This document shows, in pieces, positions 33,728 through 42,341 of a stretch of DNA of 58,564 bases. The stretch lies in assembly GCA_945869365.1 (NCBI GenBank), contig CAMBOW010000001.1, positions 1 to 58,564 on the forward strand. The letters are read 5' to 3'. A program made the translations under genes and the position numbers. How positions within the stretch are numbered: position 1 is the stretch's first letter; each line of letters starts with the position of its first letter. Origin of the DNA: Flavobacterium psychrophilum. Lineage in GTDB: Bacteria; Bacteroidota; Bacteroidia; Flavobacteriales; Flavobacteriaceae. The notes beneath the pieces were generated by a model. That model saw nothing but the letters and a program-made list of their open reading frames with translations, searched no databases and had not been told where the DNA came from.

Positions 33728-34396
33728 TTATTGCATTTTTTCTTTCCAAAGAAATTTGCCCAAATCAAACAAACTTTCCAACGGCTTGGTGTCGGCCAAA
33801 TCGACTACCGTATTCACAGATTTTTCAATTAATATGTCGGTTTTTTCAAATCCTTTTGAAGTATCGTCCAACCAAAATTTGAGTAAAAATAGAAACTGTA
33901 TCCACGCGCCTTCGGCATAAACCGTTTGGGTTACATTGGATAGCTTCTCGATGGGTTGGGCAGCGGTAGAAATAACCACTTCCGTAAGGTATTTTTTAAA
34001 GTGCTGTCTAAAATCAGATAGGCTTTTTAGGTTTTTTAATCCTTGTTTGTTCTCTACCAAGGAAAAGCAAACATAGCTGCGGTTGAGTGTAAGGATTTCA
34101 AACAAAGTGAAGAATAACGTGAGTAATTTATTCTTGTCGGAATAGCCTGCAAAGGCAGTTTCTTTTTCAATGGTAGCTACAGCATTTTCAAAAAATTTCA
34201 CCCAGATCGCTTTGCGCAAGGCGTCTAATGAATTGAAGTGCGCATAAAACGCCGTTTCCTCCAACTGATGCTGTTTGCAAAACGAAAATACATTTTTGGG
34301 GGTTCGATTGTGTTCTAAAACTGCTTGCATGTACAAGCTGATCAACTGAATTTCATCTGGCGCTGTGGTCGCTTTTGCTTTTTTGGTTGTGGCCAT
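33728..34396 (-). CDS. TetR-like transcriptional regulator
   Basis: This 222-residue protein has a low-complexity start (MATTKKAKATTAP), then a helix-turn-helix of TetR layout (about 17-60): VFSFCKQHQLEETAFYAHFNSLDALRKAI, split by its turn, where FYAHF is the recognition-helix pattern. The remainder is a helical ligand or dimerisation domain rich in aromatic residues (FFTLFEILTLNRSYVCFSLV). It is encoded directly before the ABC1 kinase and probably regulates that gene. The 201-base gap to htpG carries both divergent control regions. Confidence 0.75.
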   Translation of the reverse strand: MATTKKAKATTAPDEIQLISLYMQAVLEHNRTPKNVFSFCKQHQLEETAFYAHFNSLDALRKAIWVKFFENAVATIEKETAFAGYSDKNKLLTLFFTLFEILTLNRSYVCFSLVENKQGLKNLKSLSDFRQHFKKYLTEVVISTAAQPIEKLSNVTQTVYAEGAWIQFLFLLKFWLDDTSKGFEKTDILIEKSVNTVVDLADTKPLESLFDLGKFLWKEKMQ

Positions 34397-34597
34397 TTTA
34401 GTGTTTTTTTGTGGGTGTAAAACTAATTATTGTTTAACTATTTACATAATTTATTAAACAAATTATTTGTTAATTCTTTGCTGCAAAAACCAGCACACTT
34501 AATTGGGTTTTCAGTAGAGAATGCGACAATTTGTCACCTTTCAAAAATTGGTACTTTATTTGTCAAGTAAATGTCAAACCCTAAAATTTATACCACT

Positions 34598-36487
34598 ATG
34601 AGTACCGGAAAAATTAATGTATCAGTAGAGAACATCTTTCCCTTAATCAAGAAATTTTTATATAGCGACCACGAAATTTTCTTGCGGGAGTTGGTTTCAA
34701 ACGGAACAGATGCGACTCTAAAAATGAAACACCTTTGCAGTATTGGCGAGACTAATGTAGAATATGGCCAACCGCAAATTGAAATCAAAATTGACAAAGA
34801 AGGCAAAAAATTGCACATCTCTGATCAAGGATTGGGAATGACGGCCGAAGAGGTTGAAAAATACATCAACCAAGTGGCTTTCTCGGGTGCTGAAGAATTT
34901 TTGGATAAATACAAAGATTCGGCCAAAGACTCCGGAATTATTGGACATTTTGGACTGGGTTTTTACTCGGCATTTATGGTAGCCGAAAAGGTAGAAATCA
35001 TCACCAAATCGTTCAAAGACGAGCCGGCAGCGCACTGGACCTGTGATGGCAGTCCCGAATTTACGCTCGAAGCGCATGACAAAACCAGTCGTGGAACCGA
35101 AATTATTCTGCACATCGCCGAAGATTCAGTAGAATTTTTAGAAGAAAGCCGCATCAAAACCTTGTTGAACAAATACAACAAGTTCATGCCAATCCCGATT
35201 AAATTTGGCACAAAAACCGAGACGCTTCCCAAGCCCGAAGATGCGCCCGAAGACTACAAAGTGGAAACAGTTGAAGTAGATAACATCATCAACAACCCCA
35301 ATCCGGCGTGGACCAAACAACCGACCGAATTGAGTGACGAAGACTACAAAGAATTCTACCACGAATTGTATCCGATGCAGTTTGAGGAGCCATTATTTCA
35401 TATTCATTTAAATGTAGATTATCCGTTTAATTTGACCGGTATTTTGTACTTCCCTAAATTGGGATCCGACATGCAAATGCAAAAGGACAAGATTCAATTG
35501 TACCAAAATCAGGTGTATGTAACCGACAATGTAGAAGGGATTGTACCCGAATTTTTAACCATGCTCAAAGGGGTAATTGATTCGCCAGACATTCCATTAA
35601 ACGTATCGCGCTCGTATTTGCAAGCCGACGGCGCCGTGAAAAAAATCTCGAACTACATTACCCGTAAAGTAGCCGACAAATTGAAATCGTTGTTTACCGA
35701 AAACCGCGAGGATTTTGAGAAAAAATGGAACGACATCAAAATTGTGTTGGAATACGGCATGTTGTCAGAACCTAAATTCTACGAAAAAGCGGGTAGCTTC
35801 GTGTTGTATCCTACCGTAGACGATCGATTCTTTACCTTGGATGAATTGAAAGAAACCATCAAAGACAGCCAAACCGACAAAGACGGCAAATTAGTAGTGT
35901 TGTATGCGGCCAACAAAGACGCCCAACACAGTTACATCGCCGAGGCCAAAACCAAAGGCTATGAAGTATTGTTACTTGACAGTCCGATTGTGTCGCACTT
36001 GATTCAAAAATTGGAGGCCGATAACGAAAACATGACCTTTACGCGTGTAGACAGCGACCACATTGACAACTTGATTAAAAAGGACGATACAATTATTTCT
36101 AAATTATCGGATACCGAAAAGGAAACCTTGAAAACCGTATTAGAAGGTTTTGTACCCAAACAAACGTATACCGTGCAAATGGAAGCGCGTGACAGCAGTG
36201 CTGCGCCGTTTATCATTACCCAACCCGAATTCTTGCGACGCATGAAAGAGATGAGTCAATCGGGCGGCGGTGGCGGAATGTTTGGCATGGGCAATATGCC
36301 CGAAATGTACAACTTGGTGGTGAACACCAATTCCGAATTAGCCGGTCACATCTTGTCTACCGCCGATGCAGCCGTACAAGAAAGTATGGTGAAACAAGCG
36401 ATGGATTTGGCTAAATTATCGCAAAACTTGCTCAAAGGAGAAGAATTGACCGCCTTTGTGAAAAGAAGCTTTGAGTTAATCAAGTAA
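34598..36487 (+). CDS. htpG: Molecular chaperone HtpG (Hsp90)
   Basis: This cytoplasmic ATP-dependent chaperone is 629 residues from the ATG at 34598 (MSTGKINVSVENIFPLI). An in-frame ATG at 34571 adds nine residues not expected for the family. GHKL ATP-binding motifs are visible: LRELVSNGTDA (about 27-37), DQGLGMT (about 77-83) and GHFGLGFYSAFMVA (about 117-130). The middle domain holds LYFPKLGSDM and the catalytic-loop region SRSYLQADG, and the C-terminal dimerisation domain follows. A glycine-rich insertion QSGGGGGMFGMGNMPEM sits near 552. A terminator follows. Confidence 0.96.
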   Translation: MSTGKINVSVENIFPLIKKFLYSDHEIFLRELVSNGTDATLKMKHLCSIGETNVEYGQPQIEIKIDKEGKKLHISDQGLGMTAEEVEKYINQVAFSGAEEFLDKYKDSAKDSGIIGHFGLGFYSAFMVAEKVEIITKSFKDEPAAHWTCDGSPEFTLEAHDKTSRGTEIILHIAEDSVEFLEESRIKTLLNKYNKFMPIPIKFGTKTETLPKPEDAPEDYKVETVEVDNIINNPNPAWTKQPTELSDEDYKEFYHELYPMQFEEPLFHIHLNVDYPFNLTGILYFPKLGSDMQMQKDKIQLYQNQVYVTDNVEGIVPEFLTMLKGVIDSPDIPLNVSRSYLQADGAVKKISNYITRKVADKLKSLFTENREDFEKKWNDIKIVLEYGMLSEPKFYEKAGSFVLYPTVDDRFFTLDELKETIKDSQTDKDGKLVVLYAANKDAQHSYIAEAKTKGYEVLLLDSPIVSHLIQKLEADNENMTFTRVDSDHIDNLIKKDDTIISKLSDTEKETLKTVLEGFVPKQTYTVQMEARDSSAAPFIITQPEFLRRMKEMSQSGGGGGMFGMGNMPEMYNLVVNTNSELAGHILSTADAAVQESMVKQAMDLAKLSQNLLKGEELTAFVKRSFELIK

Positions 36488-36507
36488 CCGTTTACTTTTT
36501 ACACTTC

Positions 36508-36541
36508 AAAGACCTGGGATAACACTCAGGTCTTTTTTTTA
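36508..36541 (+). terminator. Rho-independent terminator after htpG
   Basis: AAAGACCTG (36508-36516) pairs with CAGGTCTTT (36527-36535) around a 10-base loop, followed by a T-run. Confidence 0.87.
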
Positions 36542-36564
36542 AATATATTTGACTCCAATTCAAC

Positions 36565-36975
36565 ATGAATATGAATCTCAACATCGAAACTCCAGCGCTC
36601 TTGTTCTCGGCCACCTCTTTAATTTTGTTGGCCTATACCAATCGGTTTTTAACTATCGCTACCATTGTGCGGAGTTTGAAACAAACGTATGATCAAAAAG
36701 AAAGTTTCAATACCTTCCTAGAAATAAAAAACCTCAACCTGCGACTCACTCTGATTCGTTATATGCAATTATTTGGTGTACTATCTTTATTTCTTTCGGT
36801 ATTTGCCATGTTGTTGTTGTTTCTTGATCAGGAGCGTATAGGTATTTATTTGTTTGGACTGAGTTTATTGACTTTACTGCTTTCTTTAGGCATTTCGTTT
36901 TGGGAAATTAGCATTTCGGTCAATGCACTTCGGTTGCATTTGAGTGATTTAATCGACAGTAAAAAAGAAAATTAA
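36565..36975 (+). CDS. DUF2721 family membrane protein
   Basis: This 136-residue protein shows the DUF2721 pattern: TPALLFSATSLILLAYTNRFLTIATIVRSL (split over about 9-38), then a charged stretch and two more hydrophobic segments (about 70-90 and 95-118). It is predicted to sit in the inner membrane with three helices. Function is unknown. It starts about 25 bases after the htpG terminator T-run and ends with TAA at 36973-36975. Confidence 0.85.
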   Translation: MNMNLNIETPALLFSATSLILLAYTNRFLTIATIVRSLKQTYDQKESFNTFLEIKNLNLRLTLIRYMQLFGVLSLFLSVFAMLLLFLDQERIGIYLFGLSLLTLLLSLGISFWEISISVNALRLHLSDLIDSKKEN

Positions 36976-37169
36976 TGGACCAACTCCATCGTAGAATTTT
37001 GGAAAATTCCTTTTTCGCGTGATTTTCGCTTTAAAAAACCAACAACCTAAGCATACAAAGCCGATAATGATTAGTAAAAAATAAAATCAAGTTTTGATTT
37101 TTTTTGATTTTTTAGTAATATTGAAATCAAAATTGTCTAAATAAATAAAGAAATTGAATTCCTTTTCAG

Positions 37170-37448
37170 ATGAAAAAGAGTAAACGTACAGAATTAACTT
37201 GGGAACAAAATGAACGTTTGATTAGCTTGGCTTTGGAAGAGCGTAATCCGTTTGAAATCATTAAAAAAGAATTGGGCATCGACGAAAAAGAAGTGCTTGA
37301 TATCATGAAAAAAAAGCTCACTGCCGATAAATTTGAGGTATGGAAAAAGAAGGCCAATGCCGCCAAGCCCAAACCAAAACCCATTAAAATTGATGATTTT
37401 GATGAAGATTTAGACGGCAAATATTATATCAAAAATAAATTTGATTAA
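37170..37448 (+). CDS. TIGR03643-type small protein
   Basis: This 92-residue basic protein matches the TIGR03643 pattern: LTWEQNERLISLALEERNPFE, then KKELGIDEKEVLDIMKKKL and FEVWKKKAN. The helix-turn-helix look of the middle (IIKKELGIDEKEVLDIM) suggests nucleic-acid or protein binding, but function is unknown. Family members often neighbour cryptochrome/photolyase or DUF2256 genes, none of which is visible here. The preceding 194 bases are AT-rich with no further gene seen. Confidence 0.8.
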   Translation: MKKSKRTELTWEQNERLISLALEERNPFEIIKKELGIDEKEVLDIMKKKLTADKFEVWKKKANAAKPKPKPIKIDDFDEDLDGKYYIKNKFD

Positions 37449-37454
37449 GCGTAG

Positions 37455-37482
37455 AACTCCTGTAAAATCGGAGTTTTTTTTT
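37455..37482 (+). terminator. Rho-independent terminator after the TIGR03643-type gene
   Basis: AACTCC (37455-37460) pairs with GGAGTT (37470-37475) around a 9-base loop and is followed by a long T-run. Confidence 0.8.
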
Positions 37483-37544
37483 ACGAAAAAAAAGAACAAC
37501 GCAATTCTATGAATTGTTTAACCAAAACTTCCGTTTTACTTCTC

Positions 37545-37552
37545 TATTTTTG
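37545..37552 (+). promoter_or_regulatory. Candidate -7 box (TATTTTTG) for the sugar dehydrogenase gene
   Basis: TATTTTTG fits TAnnTTTG, 44 bases before the ATG at 37597. The -33 region lacks a clear TTTG. Confidence 0.4.
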
Positions 37553-37596
37553 CTGCAGTACTAACACAACTATCAATTAATTAGACCTTTTCAACC

Positions 37597-38967
37597 ATGC
37601 GAAAACTAGTTCTACTTTCCCTTCTCTGTCTGTCATTGAATGCCCATTCACAAACAAATATCAACATTGGAACAACCACCGTAGAGGTTCAAACAATCTA
37701 CACGGGATTGGATATTCCGTGGGAAATTATTTACGGCCCCGATGGCTACATTTGGACTACAGAACGAAAAGGTATCATCAGCCGAATAGATCCTGTAGCG
37801 CAAACCAAAACGGTAATTTTAAACCTCGTGTCTTCTGTATACCAAAACTCTGAATCAGGAATGCTTGGAATGGCACTACACCCAAATTTTGCTGCCAATC
37901 CTGAGGTTTTTGTCGCCTACACCTATGGCACCTTCTCCAATTTAAAAGAGAAATTAGTAAAGTATACCTACAACGGAACCAGCTTAATTAATCCGGTTGT
38001 TATTTTAGACAATATAATTGGAAATACTACACACAATGGGTCTCGCCTACTCATTTTGCCCGATAACACCTTGTTATTTTCTACGGGTGATGCACAAAAT
38101 CAATTGTTTCCACAAGATATTACTGAGTTGAATGGAAAGCTGCTCCGAATTAATTTAGACGGCACAATTCCAGCGGACAATCCAATTGCCGGCAATCCGG
38201 TGTATTCGTTTGGCCATCGCAATGTGCAAGGTATACTGCTCCATCCAAACGGAAAAATCTACTTGTCAGAACACGGGGCATCAACCGACGATGAGTTTCA
38301 GATAGCTGAATCGGGTAGAAATTATGGCTGGCCCAATGTAGAAGGTTTTTGTAATACGTCAAACGAACAAAGTTTTTGTGCCGCCAACAACGTAAAAGAA
38401 CCGCTTTTGGCTTGGACTCCCACCATTGCACCTTCTGATTTAGTTTATTATGAAAACGCCGCCTTTCCGGAATTCAATAACAAAGTACTGATGACGGTCT
38501 TGAAAGATAAAAAACTAATTGCTATGCAACTCGACGCAACAGGCAACTCGGTTTTGAGTCAGACCCATTACTTAACCAACCAATATGGCCGACTGCGTGA
38601 CATTTGCGTGGGCGCTCAAAAAGAAATTTACTTGGCAACTAATGGTGCGTCTTGGTCAAATACCAATCCCAATACGCACAGTATCATTGTGCTTCGTCCA
38701 CCCAATGATTTAGGGATTGATGACCAATTTAAGGCAGCAATTTCTGTTTATCCAAATCCAATTAGAAATGAGTTCACCATCAATTTTCCTGATAATGTGT
38801 TGGGAAATCAATTTTGTTTAACAGACCTGACCGGGAGAACTATTTTCTCTTCTCTGATTACAGAAAAAGTGGTACGTTTTAATTCTACGGAGTTAAAAAA
38901 CGGAATTTATGTACTTCGGGTGACGATGAAAAACGGCACTGAATTAACCAAAAAATTAATCAAATAA
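37597..38967 (+). CDS. Secreted PQQ-type aldose sugar dehydrogenase with T9SS sorting domain
   Basis: This 456-residue protein has a signal peptide (to about AHSQ, residue 19), then a six-bladed glucose/sorbosone dehydrogenase propeller (about 25-365). Family motifs are visible: LDIPWEIIYGPDGYIWTTERKG (split over 36-57), SGMLGMALHPNF, THNGSRLL, SFGHRNVQG (about 205-213), LSEHGASTDDE and NYGWPNVEG. The tail (about 380-456: ISVYPNPIRNEF, LTDLTGRTIF, NGIYVLRV) is a type A T9SS sorting domain, so the enzyme should reach the cell surface. Substrate and PQQ use are inferred from family. Confidence 0.9.
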   Translation: MRKLVLLSLLCLSLNAHSQTNINIGTTTVEVQTIYTGLDIPWEIIYGPDGYIWTTERKGIISRIDPVAQTKTVILNLVSSVYQNSESGMLGMALHPNFAANPEVFVAYTYGTFSNLKEKLVKYTYNGTSLINPVVILDNIIGNTTHNGSRLLILPDNTLLFSTGDAQNQLFPQDITELNGKLLRINLDGTIPADNPIAGNPVYSFGHRNVQGILLHPNGKIYLSEHGASTDDEFQIAESGRNYGWPNVEGFCNTSNEQSFCAANNVKEPLLAWTPTIAPSDLVYYENAAFPEFNNKVLMTVLKDKKLIAMQLDATGNSVLSQTHYLTNQYGRLRDICVGAQKEIYLATNGASWSNTNPNTHSIIVLRPPNDLGIDDQFKAAISVYPNPIRNEFTINFPDNVLGNQFCLTDLTGRTIFSSLITEKVVRFNSTELKNGIYVLRVTMKNGTELTKKLIK

Positions 38968-39016
38968 CGCAATTCGTATTCCTTGTCGTTAAAGCTTTTA
39001 AATTCAACTTAACCCC

Positions 39017-40858
39017 ATGAAAAAACACCTACTTCTGCTTACCCTAACACTTGGATTTTGGGCAAACCAAGCAGGTGCACAAACTAAAAAATCAGTTGCG
39101 ATTGCCGCACAAATTGACTTGGTGAACATTGTTGATGACAAAGTGACTGTAACGTTACTAACACCCAAATTTACCAAAGACGATGTAGTGTTTAATATCC
39201 CCAAAATTATTCCCGGCACCTACTCGGTTGACGATTACGGAAAATTCATTGAAAACGTAAGCGCCTTTGATGCAGCAGGAAAAACATTGGCCGTTGAGAA
39301 AAAAGACGACAATTCCTGGGGCATTAAAAACGGCAGCAAACTGGCTAAAATTACCTACCAAGTAAATGACACCTACGATATCGAAAACACCCACAAAATA
39401 TTTTCACCGGCCGGAACTAACATCGAAGCCGGCAAGAATATCCTAGTAAATACACACGGATTTGTGGGCTATTTTACAGGCTACAACGAAACACCCTATC
39501 AAATAAAAGTACTTCATCCAGAAAGTTTATGGGGCGCTACTTCAATGAACGACTTGGACGCGAGTACTACAGCCGATGTCTTTGAAACTGCCCGGTATGC
39601 TGAATTGGTTGAAAACCCAATCATGTATAGTAAAAAAGACGTCAGTACGTTTACTATTCAAGGAATGGATATTTTGATAGCCGTGTATTCTCCCAATGGC
39701 ACACATACGGCTGAGAGCCTGAGTGCCGATATGCAACGCATGATGACTGCACAAAAAAGCTTTTTGGGTTCGTTTAATGCCAACAAAAAATACAGTGTAT
39801 TGATCTATTTGTCAGACATGCAAAATGAGAACGATGCAAATGGATTTGGTGCCTTAGAACACCCAACTTGCACTACGGTGGTGATGCCTGAAGCCATGGG
39901 CAAAGACGAATTGGCCGAGCAGCTTAAAGATGTGGTTTCGCATGAGTTTTTTCACATCGTAACACCGCTTACTATTCACTCCAACGAGATTCATTATTTT
40001 GATTTCAATAGCCCAAAAATGTCCCAACACTTGTGGATGTATGAGGGAGTTACCGAATATTTTGCCAATTTGTTTCAAGTGAATCAAGGCCTAATAGAAG
40101 AAACTGAATTCTATAGCCGCATGGCCGGAAAAATAAGCAATGCATCCAACATGAACGACAGCATGTCTTTTACCACGATGAGTGCCAATGTCTTGGATGA
40201 ACCCTACAAAGAACAATATTTAAATGTATACGAAAAGGGCGCCTTAATTGGCATGTGTTTGGATATTATTATTCGCGAGGAAAGCCAAGGCCAACGAGGA
40301 ATATTAGATTTAATGCAAAAACTATCGGCCAAATATGGTACCCAGAAACCGTTTAACGATAACGAGTTGTTTGCTACCATTACTGCCTTGACCTACCCTG
40401 AAGTTGGTGACTTTTTATCTACTTACGTATCCGGTGAAACACCTATACCCTATGATGCCTTTTTTGCCAAAATGGGAGTGACCAAAAAAGTAGTGCAGGT
40501 AGCTGGCAATCCGTTTATCAAAGACCAACGTCCATTAATTACTGTAAATCCGGCTTCTAAAGAAATTATTGTCTTGCCAGCCAGTCCGTTGAATTCATTT
40601 TATACCGAATTGGGACTTGAAGCTGGCGATGTGATTTTGGCCATCAACGACACCAACTACAACCTAGACAACATTTACGATATGATTATGGCAAGTGAAG
40701 GTTGGAAGGAGGACGATGCTATTTCTGTTAGTATTCGCAGAGCCGATAAAAACCAAGTAATACAGGGAAAAGTAAAACTTCCTATGGTAGATCGCGATGG
40801 ATTTGAGGCAACCAACAACAACCTAAGCAAACTCAAAGAAGCTTGGTTGAAAGGCTAA
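39017..40858 (+). CDS. M61 family metallopeptidase (glycyl aminopeptidase-like) with PDZ domain
   Basis: This 613-residue exported zinc peptidase has a signal peptide (to about AGAQ, residue 22), an N-terminal beta domain (about 25-200), the catalytic domain with HEFFH at 309-313 and the downstream glutamate motif WMYEGVTEYFAN (about 339-350), and a C-terminal PDZ-like domain (about 505-600: LGLEAGDVILAINDTNY). This is the layout of M61 proteins, which remove N-terminal glycine or acidic residues from peptides. It acts in the periplasm or outside. No lipobox is present. It follows the sugar dehydrogenase by 49 bases. Confidence 0.92.
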   Translation: MKKHLLLLTLTLGFWANQAGAQTKKSVAIAAQIDLVNIVDDKVTVTLLTPKFTKDDVVFNIPKIIPGTYSVDDYGKFIENVSAFDAAGKTLAVEKKDDNSWGIKNGSKLAKITYQVNDTYDIENTHKIFSPAGTNIEAGKNILVNTHGFVGYFTGYNETPYQIKVLHPESLWGATSMNDLDASTTADVFETARYAELVENPIMYSKKDVSTFTIQGMDILIAVYSPNGTHTAESLSADMQRMMTAQKSFLGSFNANKKYSVLIYLSDMQNENDANGFGALEHPTCTTVVMPEAMGKDELAEQLKDVVSHEFFHIVTPLTIHSNEIHYFDFNSPKMSQHLWMYEGVTEYFANLFQVNQGLIEETEFYSRMAGKISNASNMNDSMSFTTMSANVLDEPYKEQYLNVYEKGALIGMCLDIIIREESQGQRGILDLMQKLSAKYGTQKPFNDNELFATITALTYPEVGDFLSTYVSGETPIPYDAFFAKMGVTKKVVQVAGNPFIKDQRPLITVNPASKEIIVLPASPLNSFYTELGLEAGDVILAINDTNYNLDNIYDMIMASEGWKEDDAISVSIRRADKNQVIQGKVKLPMVDRDGFEATNNNLSKLKEAWLKG

Positions 40859-40880
40859 ACTAAATAAAACAAATTTTCAT

Positions 40881-40912
40881 CCCCAATTGCCTTTCGATTG
40901 GGGAATTTTTTT
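40881..40912 (+). terminator. Rho-independent terminator after the M61 peptidase gene
   Basis: CCCCAAT (40881-40887) pairs with ATTGGGG (40897-40903), extended by weaker pairs into the loop, and is followed by AA and a T-run. Confidence 0.85.
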
Positions 40913-40944
40913 AGTTAATTTGCCCAAATTCAATTCTATAATCC

Positions 40945-41655
40945 ATGAAATTACTTATTAGCCTTTGTGTTTCCTTGCTTTTGCTGAGCTGCGCAAAAAA
41001 AGAATTACCAGGCAACCTTCACCTGAGCGGTCATATAGCTGGATTAAAAAAAGGGACTATTTATATTCAAAAAGTTGTAGACAGCAGCTTAGTCATTCTC
41101 GATACGATTCAGATTAATGGGGACTCCCATTTTACGAGCAATTTAACGATCGATTCGCCCGAAATGTATTACTTGTTTTTGGATCGCGGGGTAAGCAATT
41201 CCTTGGATAATAATTTGGCGTTTTTTGCCGAAGCCGGAAATATTACTATCGGAACCAGTTTGGATTATTTCTTGGCCGATGCCAAAATAACAGGATCTAA
41301 AAACCAGGAAAAATATGATGAATACAAACAAGTCATGGCGCGCTACAACGACATCAAATTGACCTTGCTCGAAGAAAAATTTAAGGCCTACAAAAACAAA
41401 AATACCAAGGAGGTAGATAGCCTTCAGGTTTTAGAAAACGACAACACCAAGCGCGAATATTTGTACACCACCAATTTTGCCTTGAACCACAAAATGTTTG
41501 AAGTGGCTCCATTTGTAACGTTATCGAACATTGCCAATGTCAATTTGAAATACTTGGACACCATTCAAAAATCAATGGCACCCCAGGTAGCCAAATCGCT
41601 GTATGGTAAAAAATTGATTCAGCTATATAAAGAACGAAGCCAAAACGAGAACTAG
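40945..41655 (+). CDS. DUF4369 lipoprotein lacking a thioredoxin domain
   Basis: This 236-residue protein has a lipoprotein signal (LLLLSC, lipidated Cys16) and a DUF4369 beta domain (about 24-125: LHLSGHIAGLKKGTIYIQK, LDTIQINGD, FFAEAGNITI). A helical linker follows (about 125-230). In most homologues this layout leads into a TlpA-like thioredoxin domain with CxxC, but here the protein stops at the linker and no CxxC occurs downstream before the terminator. It may be a naturally short form or a truncation. Redox activity is therefore not expected. Confidence 0.82.
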   Translation: MKLLISLCVSLLLLSCAKKELPGNLHLSGHIAGLKKGTIYIQKVVDSSLVILDTIQINGDSHFTSNLTIDSPEMYYLFLDRGVSNSLDNNLAFFAEAGNITIGTSLDYFLADAKITGSKNQEKYDEYKQVMARYNDIKLTLLEEKFKAYKNKNTKEVDSLQVLENDNTKREYLYTTNFALNHKMFEVAPFVTLSNIANVNLKYLDTIQKSMAPQVAKSLYGKKLIQLYKERSQNEN

Positions 41656-41674
41656 TTCTTTTTGAATTACTGTT

Positions 41675-41703
41675 AACCACTTCCAACCGAAGTGGTTTTT
41701 TTA
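41675..41703 (+). terminator. Rho-independent terminator after the DUF4369 gene
   Basis: AACCACTTC (41675-41683) pairs with GAAGTGGTT (41689-41697) around a 5-base loop, followed by a T-run. Confidence 0.87.
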
Positions 41704-41722
41704 TGCGTTGAAGTGGGAGTAA

Positions 41723-41763
41723 AAAAAAACACCTCAAATTCTTGAAGTGTTCTTGGAGCCGAT
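41723..41763 (-). repeat. Second copy of the tRNA-Thr 3' end plus terminator (41-bp direct repeat)
   Basis: These 41 bases are identical to 41824-41864. Read on the minus strand they are ATCGGCTCCA (the tRNA acceptor end with CCA) followed by the terminator hairpin and T-run. Next to it, 41764-41790 on the minus strand reads GATTCGGGAAGTCCGGCTA, which resembles a degenerate T-arm. The whole looks like a truncated or decayed tRNA 3' half in tandem with the real gene. Confidence 0.7.
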
Positions 41764-41823
41764 TAGCCGGACTTCCCGAATCACTGCGTTTCTCGGGATA
41801 AACTACTCGTCCCTCTTTAAAAT

Positions 41824-41854
41824 AAAAAAACACCTCAAATTCTTGAAGTGTTCT
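41824..41854 (-). terminator. Terminator of tRNA-Thr
   Basis: On the minus strand CACTTCAA pairs with TTGAGGTG (one G-T pair) immediately after the tRNA, followed by seven T. The same hairpin recurs 101 bases further downstream as part of the direct repeat. Confidence 0.78.
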
Positions 41855-41931
41855 TGGAGCCGATAGAGGGACTCGAACCCACGACCTGCTGATTACAAAT
41901 CAGCTGCTCTAGCCAACTGAGCTACACCGGC
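41855..41931 (-). tRNA. tRNA-Thr (anticodon TGT)
   Basis: The minus strand reads as a complete 77-base tRNA with encoded CCA. The acceptor stem GCCGGTG pairs with TATCGGC with two wobble pairs, the D-arm contains AGCTCAGTTGGCTAGAGC, the anticodon stem-loop CTGATTTGTAATCAG gives anticodon TGT (Thr, ACA codons), and the T-arm contains GGGTTCGAGTCCC. The 355-base gap between the flanking protein genes holds this gene, its terminator and the duplicated 3' end. Confidence 0.96.
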
Positions 41932-42010
41932 GGCAAATATTTGAGTGCAAATATAAAAGTCAAAACCCTATTTGCAAATAAAAGACTGATTTTTTTAGCT
42001 AAAAAAACGA

Positions 42011-42277
42011 CTATAATTCGTTGATTTTACCAACCAATTGATTTGCAGCAATTTCTAAATCAGTATGGATTTGCTTGAAATGTGTTTTCTTATTCTCCAC
42101 ATTTTTGGCGTTCACTTGAGAGATTAATGAATCAAATGTTTTGATTGCTTCGTCAATGATTCCGTTGGTTGCTTCTGTTGGTTTTCCGGTTGTAGAAATT
42201 TCATACAAGTAAACCGCTTCGATAATATCGCCTAAAACGAAATTGATGTCTTTTTTTAAATTTTTTACGTTTGCCAT
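42011..42277 (-). CDS. Small conserved hypothetical protein
   Basis: The ATG at 42277 (MANVKNLKKDINFVLGDII) gives 88 residues; the longer frame from 42322 adds an unlikely 15-residue extension (MYFCTRITHLLNTTI). The protein is predicted all-helical and soluble, with an amphipathic pattern and a Lys/Glu-rich C-terminus (KKTHFKQIHTDLEIAANQLVGKINEL split over 63-88). I do not recognise a characterised family. It lies between tRNA-Thr and the idi-manA operon, transcribed in the same direction as both. Confidence 0.7.
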   Translation of the reverse strand: MANVKNLKKDINFVLGDIIEAVYLYEISTTGKPTEATNGIIDEAIKTFDSLISQVNAKNVENKKTHFKQIHTDLEIAANQLVGKINEL

Positions 42278-42341
42278 GATTGTGGTGTTAAGTAAGTGGG
42301 TAATTCGCGTGCAAAAGTACACATATTATTAGGATATAAAA

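Noticed and set aside
36976..37047. In-frame extension of the DUF2721 gene past its TAA (ends FRFKKPTT)
   Set aside because: Stop read-through would be needed; the segment is short and nothing around the stop suggests recoding.
41540..41833. Minus-strand ORF of 97 codons spanning the tRNA-Thr repeat
   Set aside because: It runs through a terminator, the duplicated tRNA 3' end and the end of the DUF4369 gene; the reading has no protein character.
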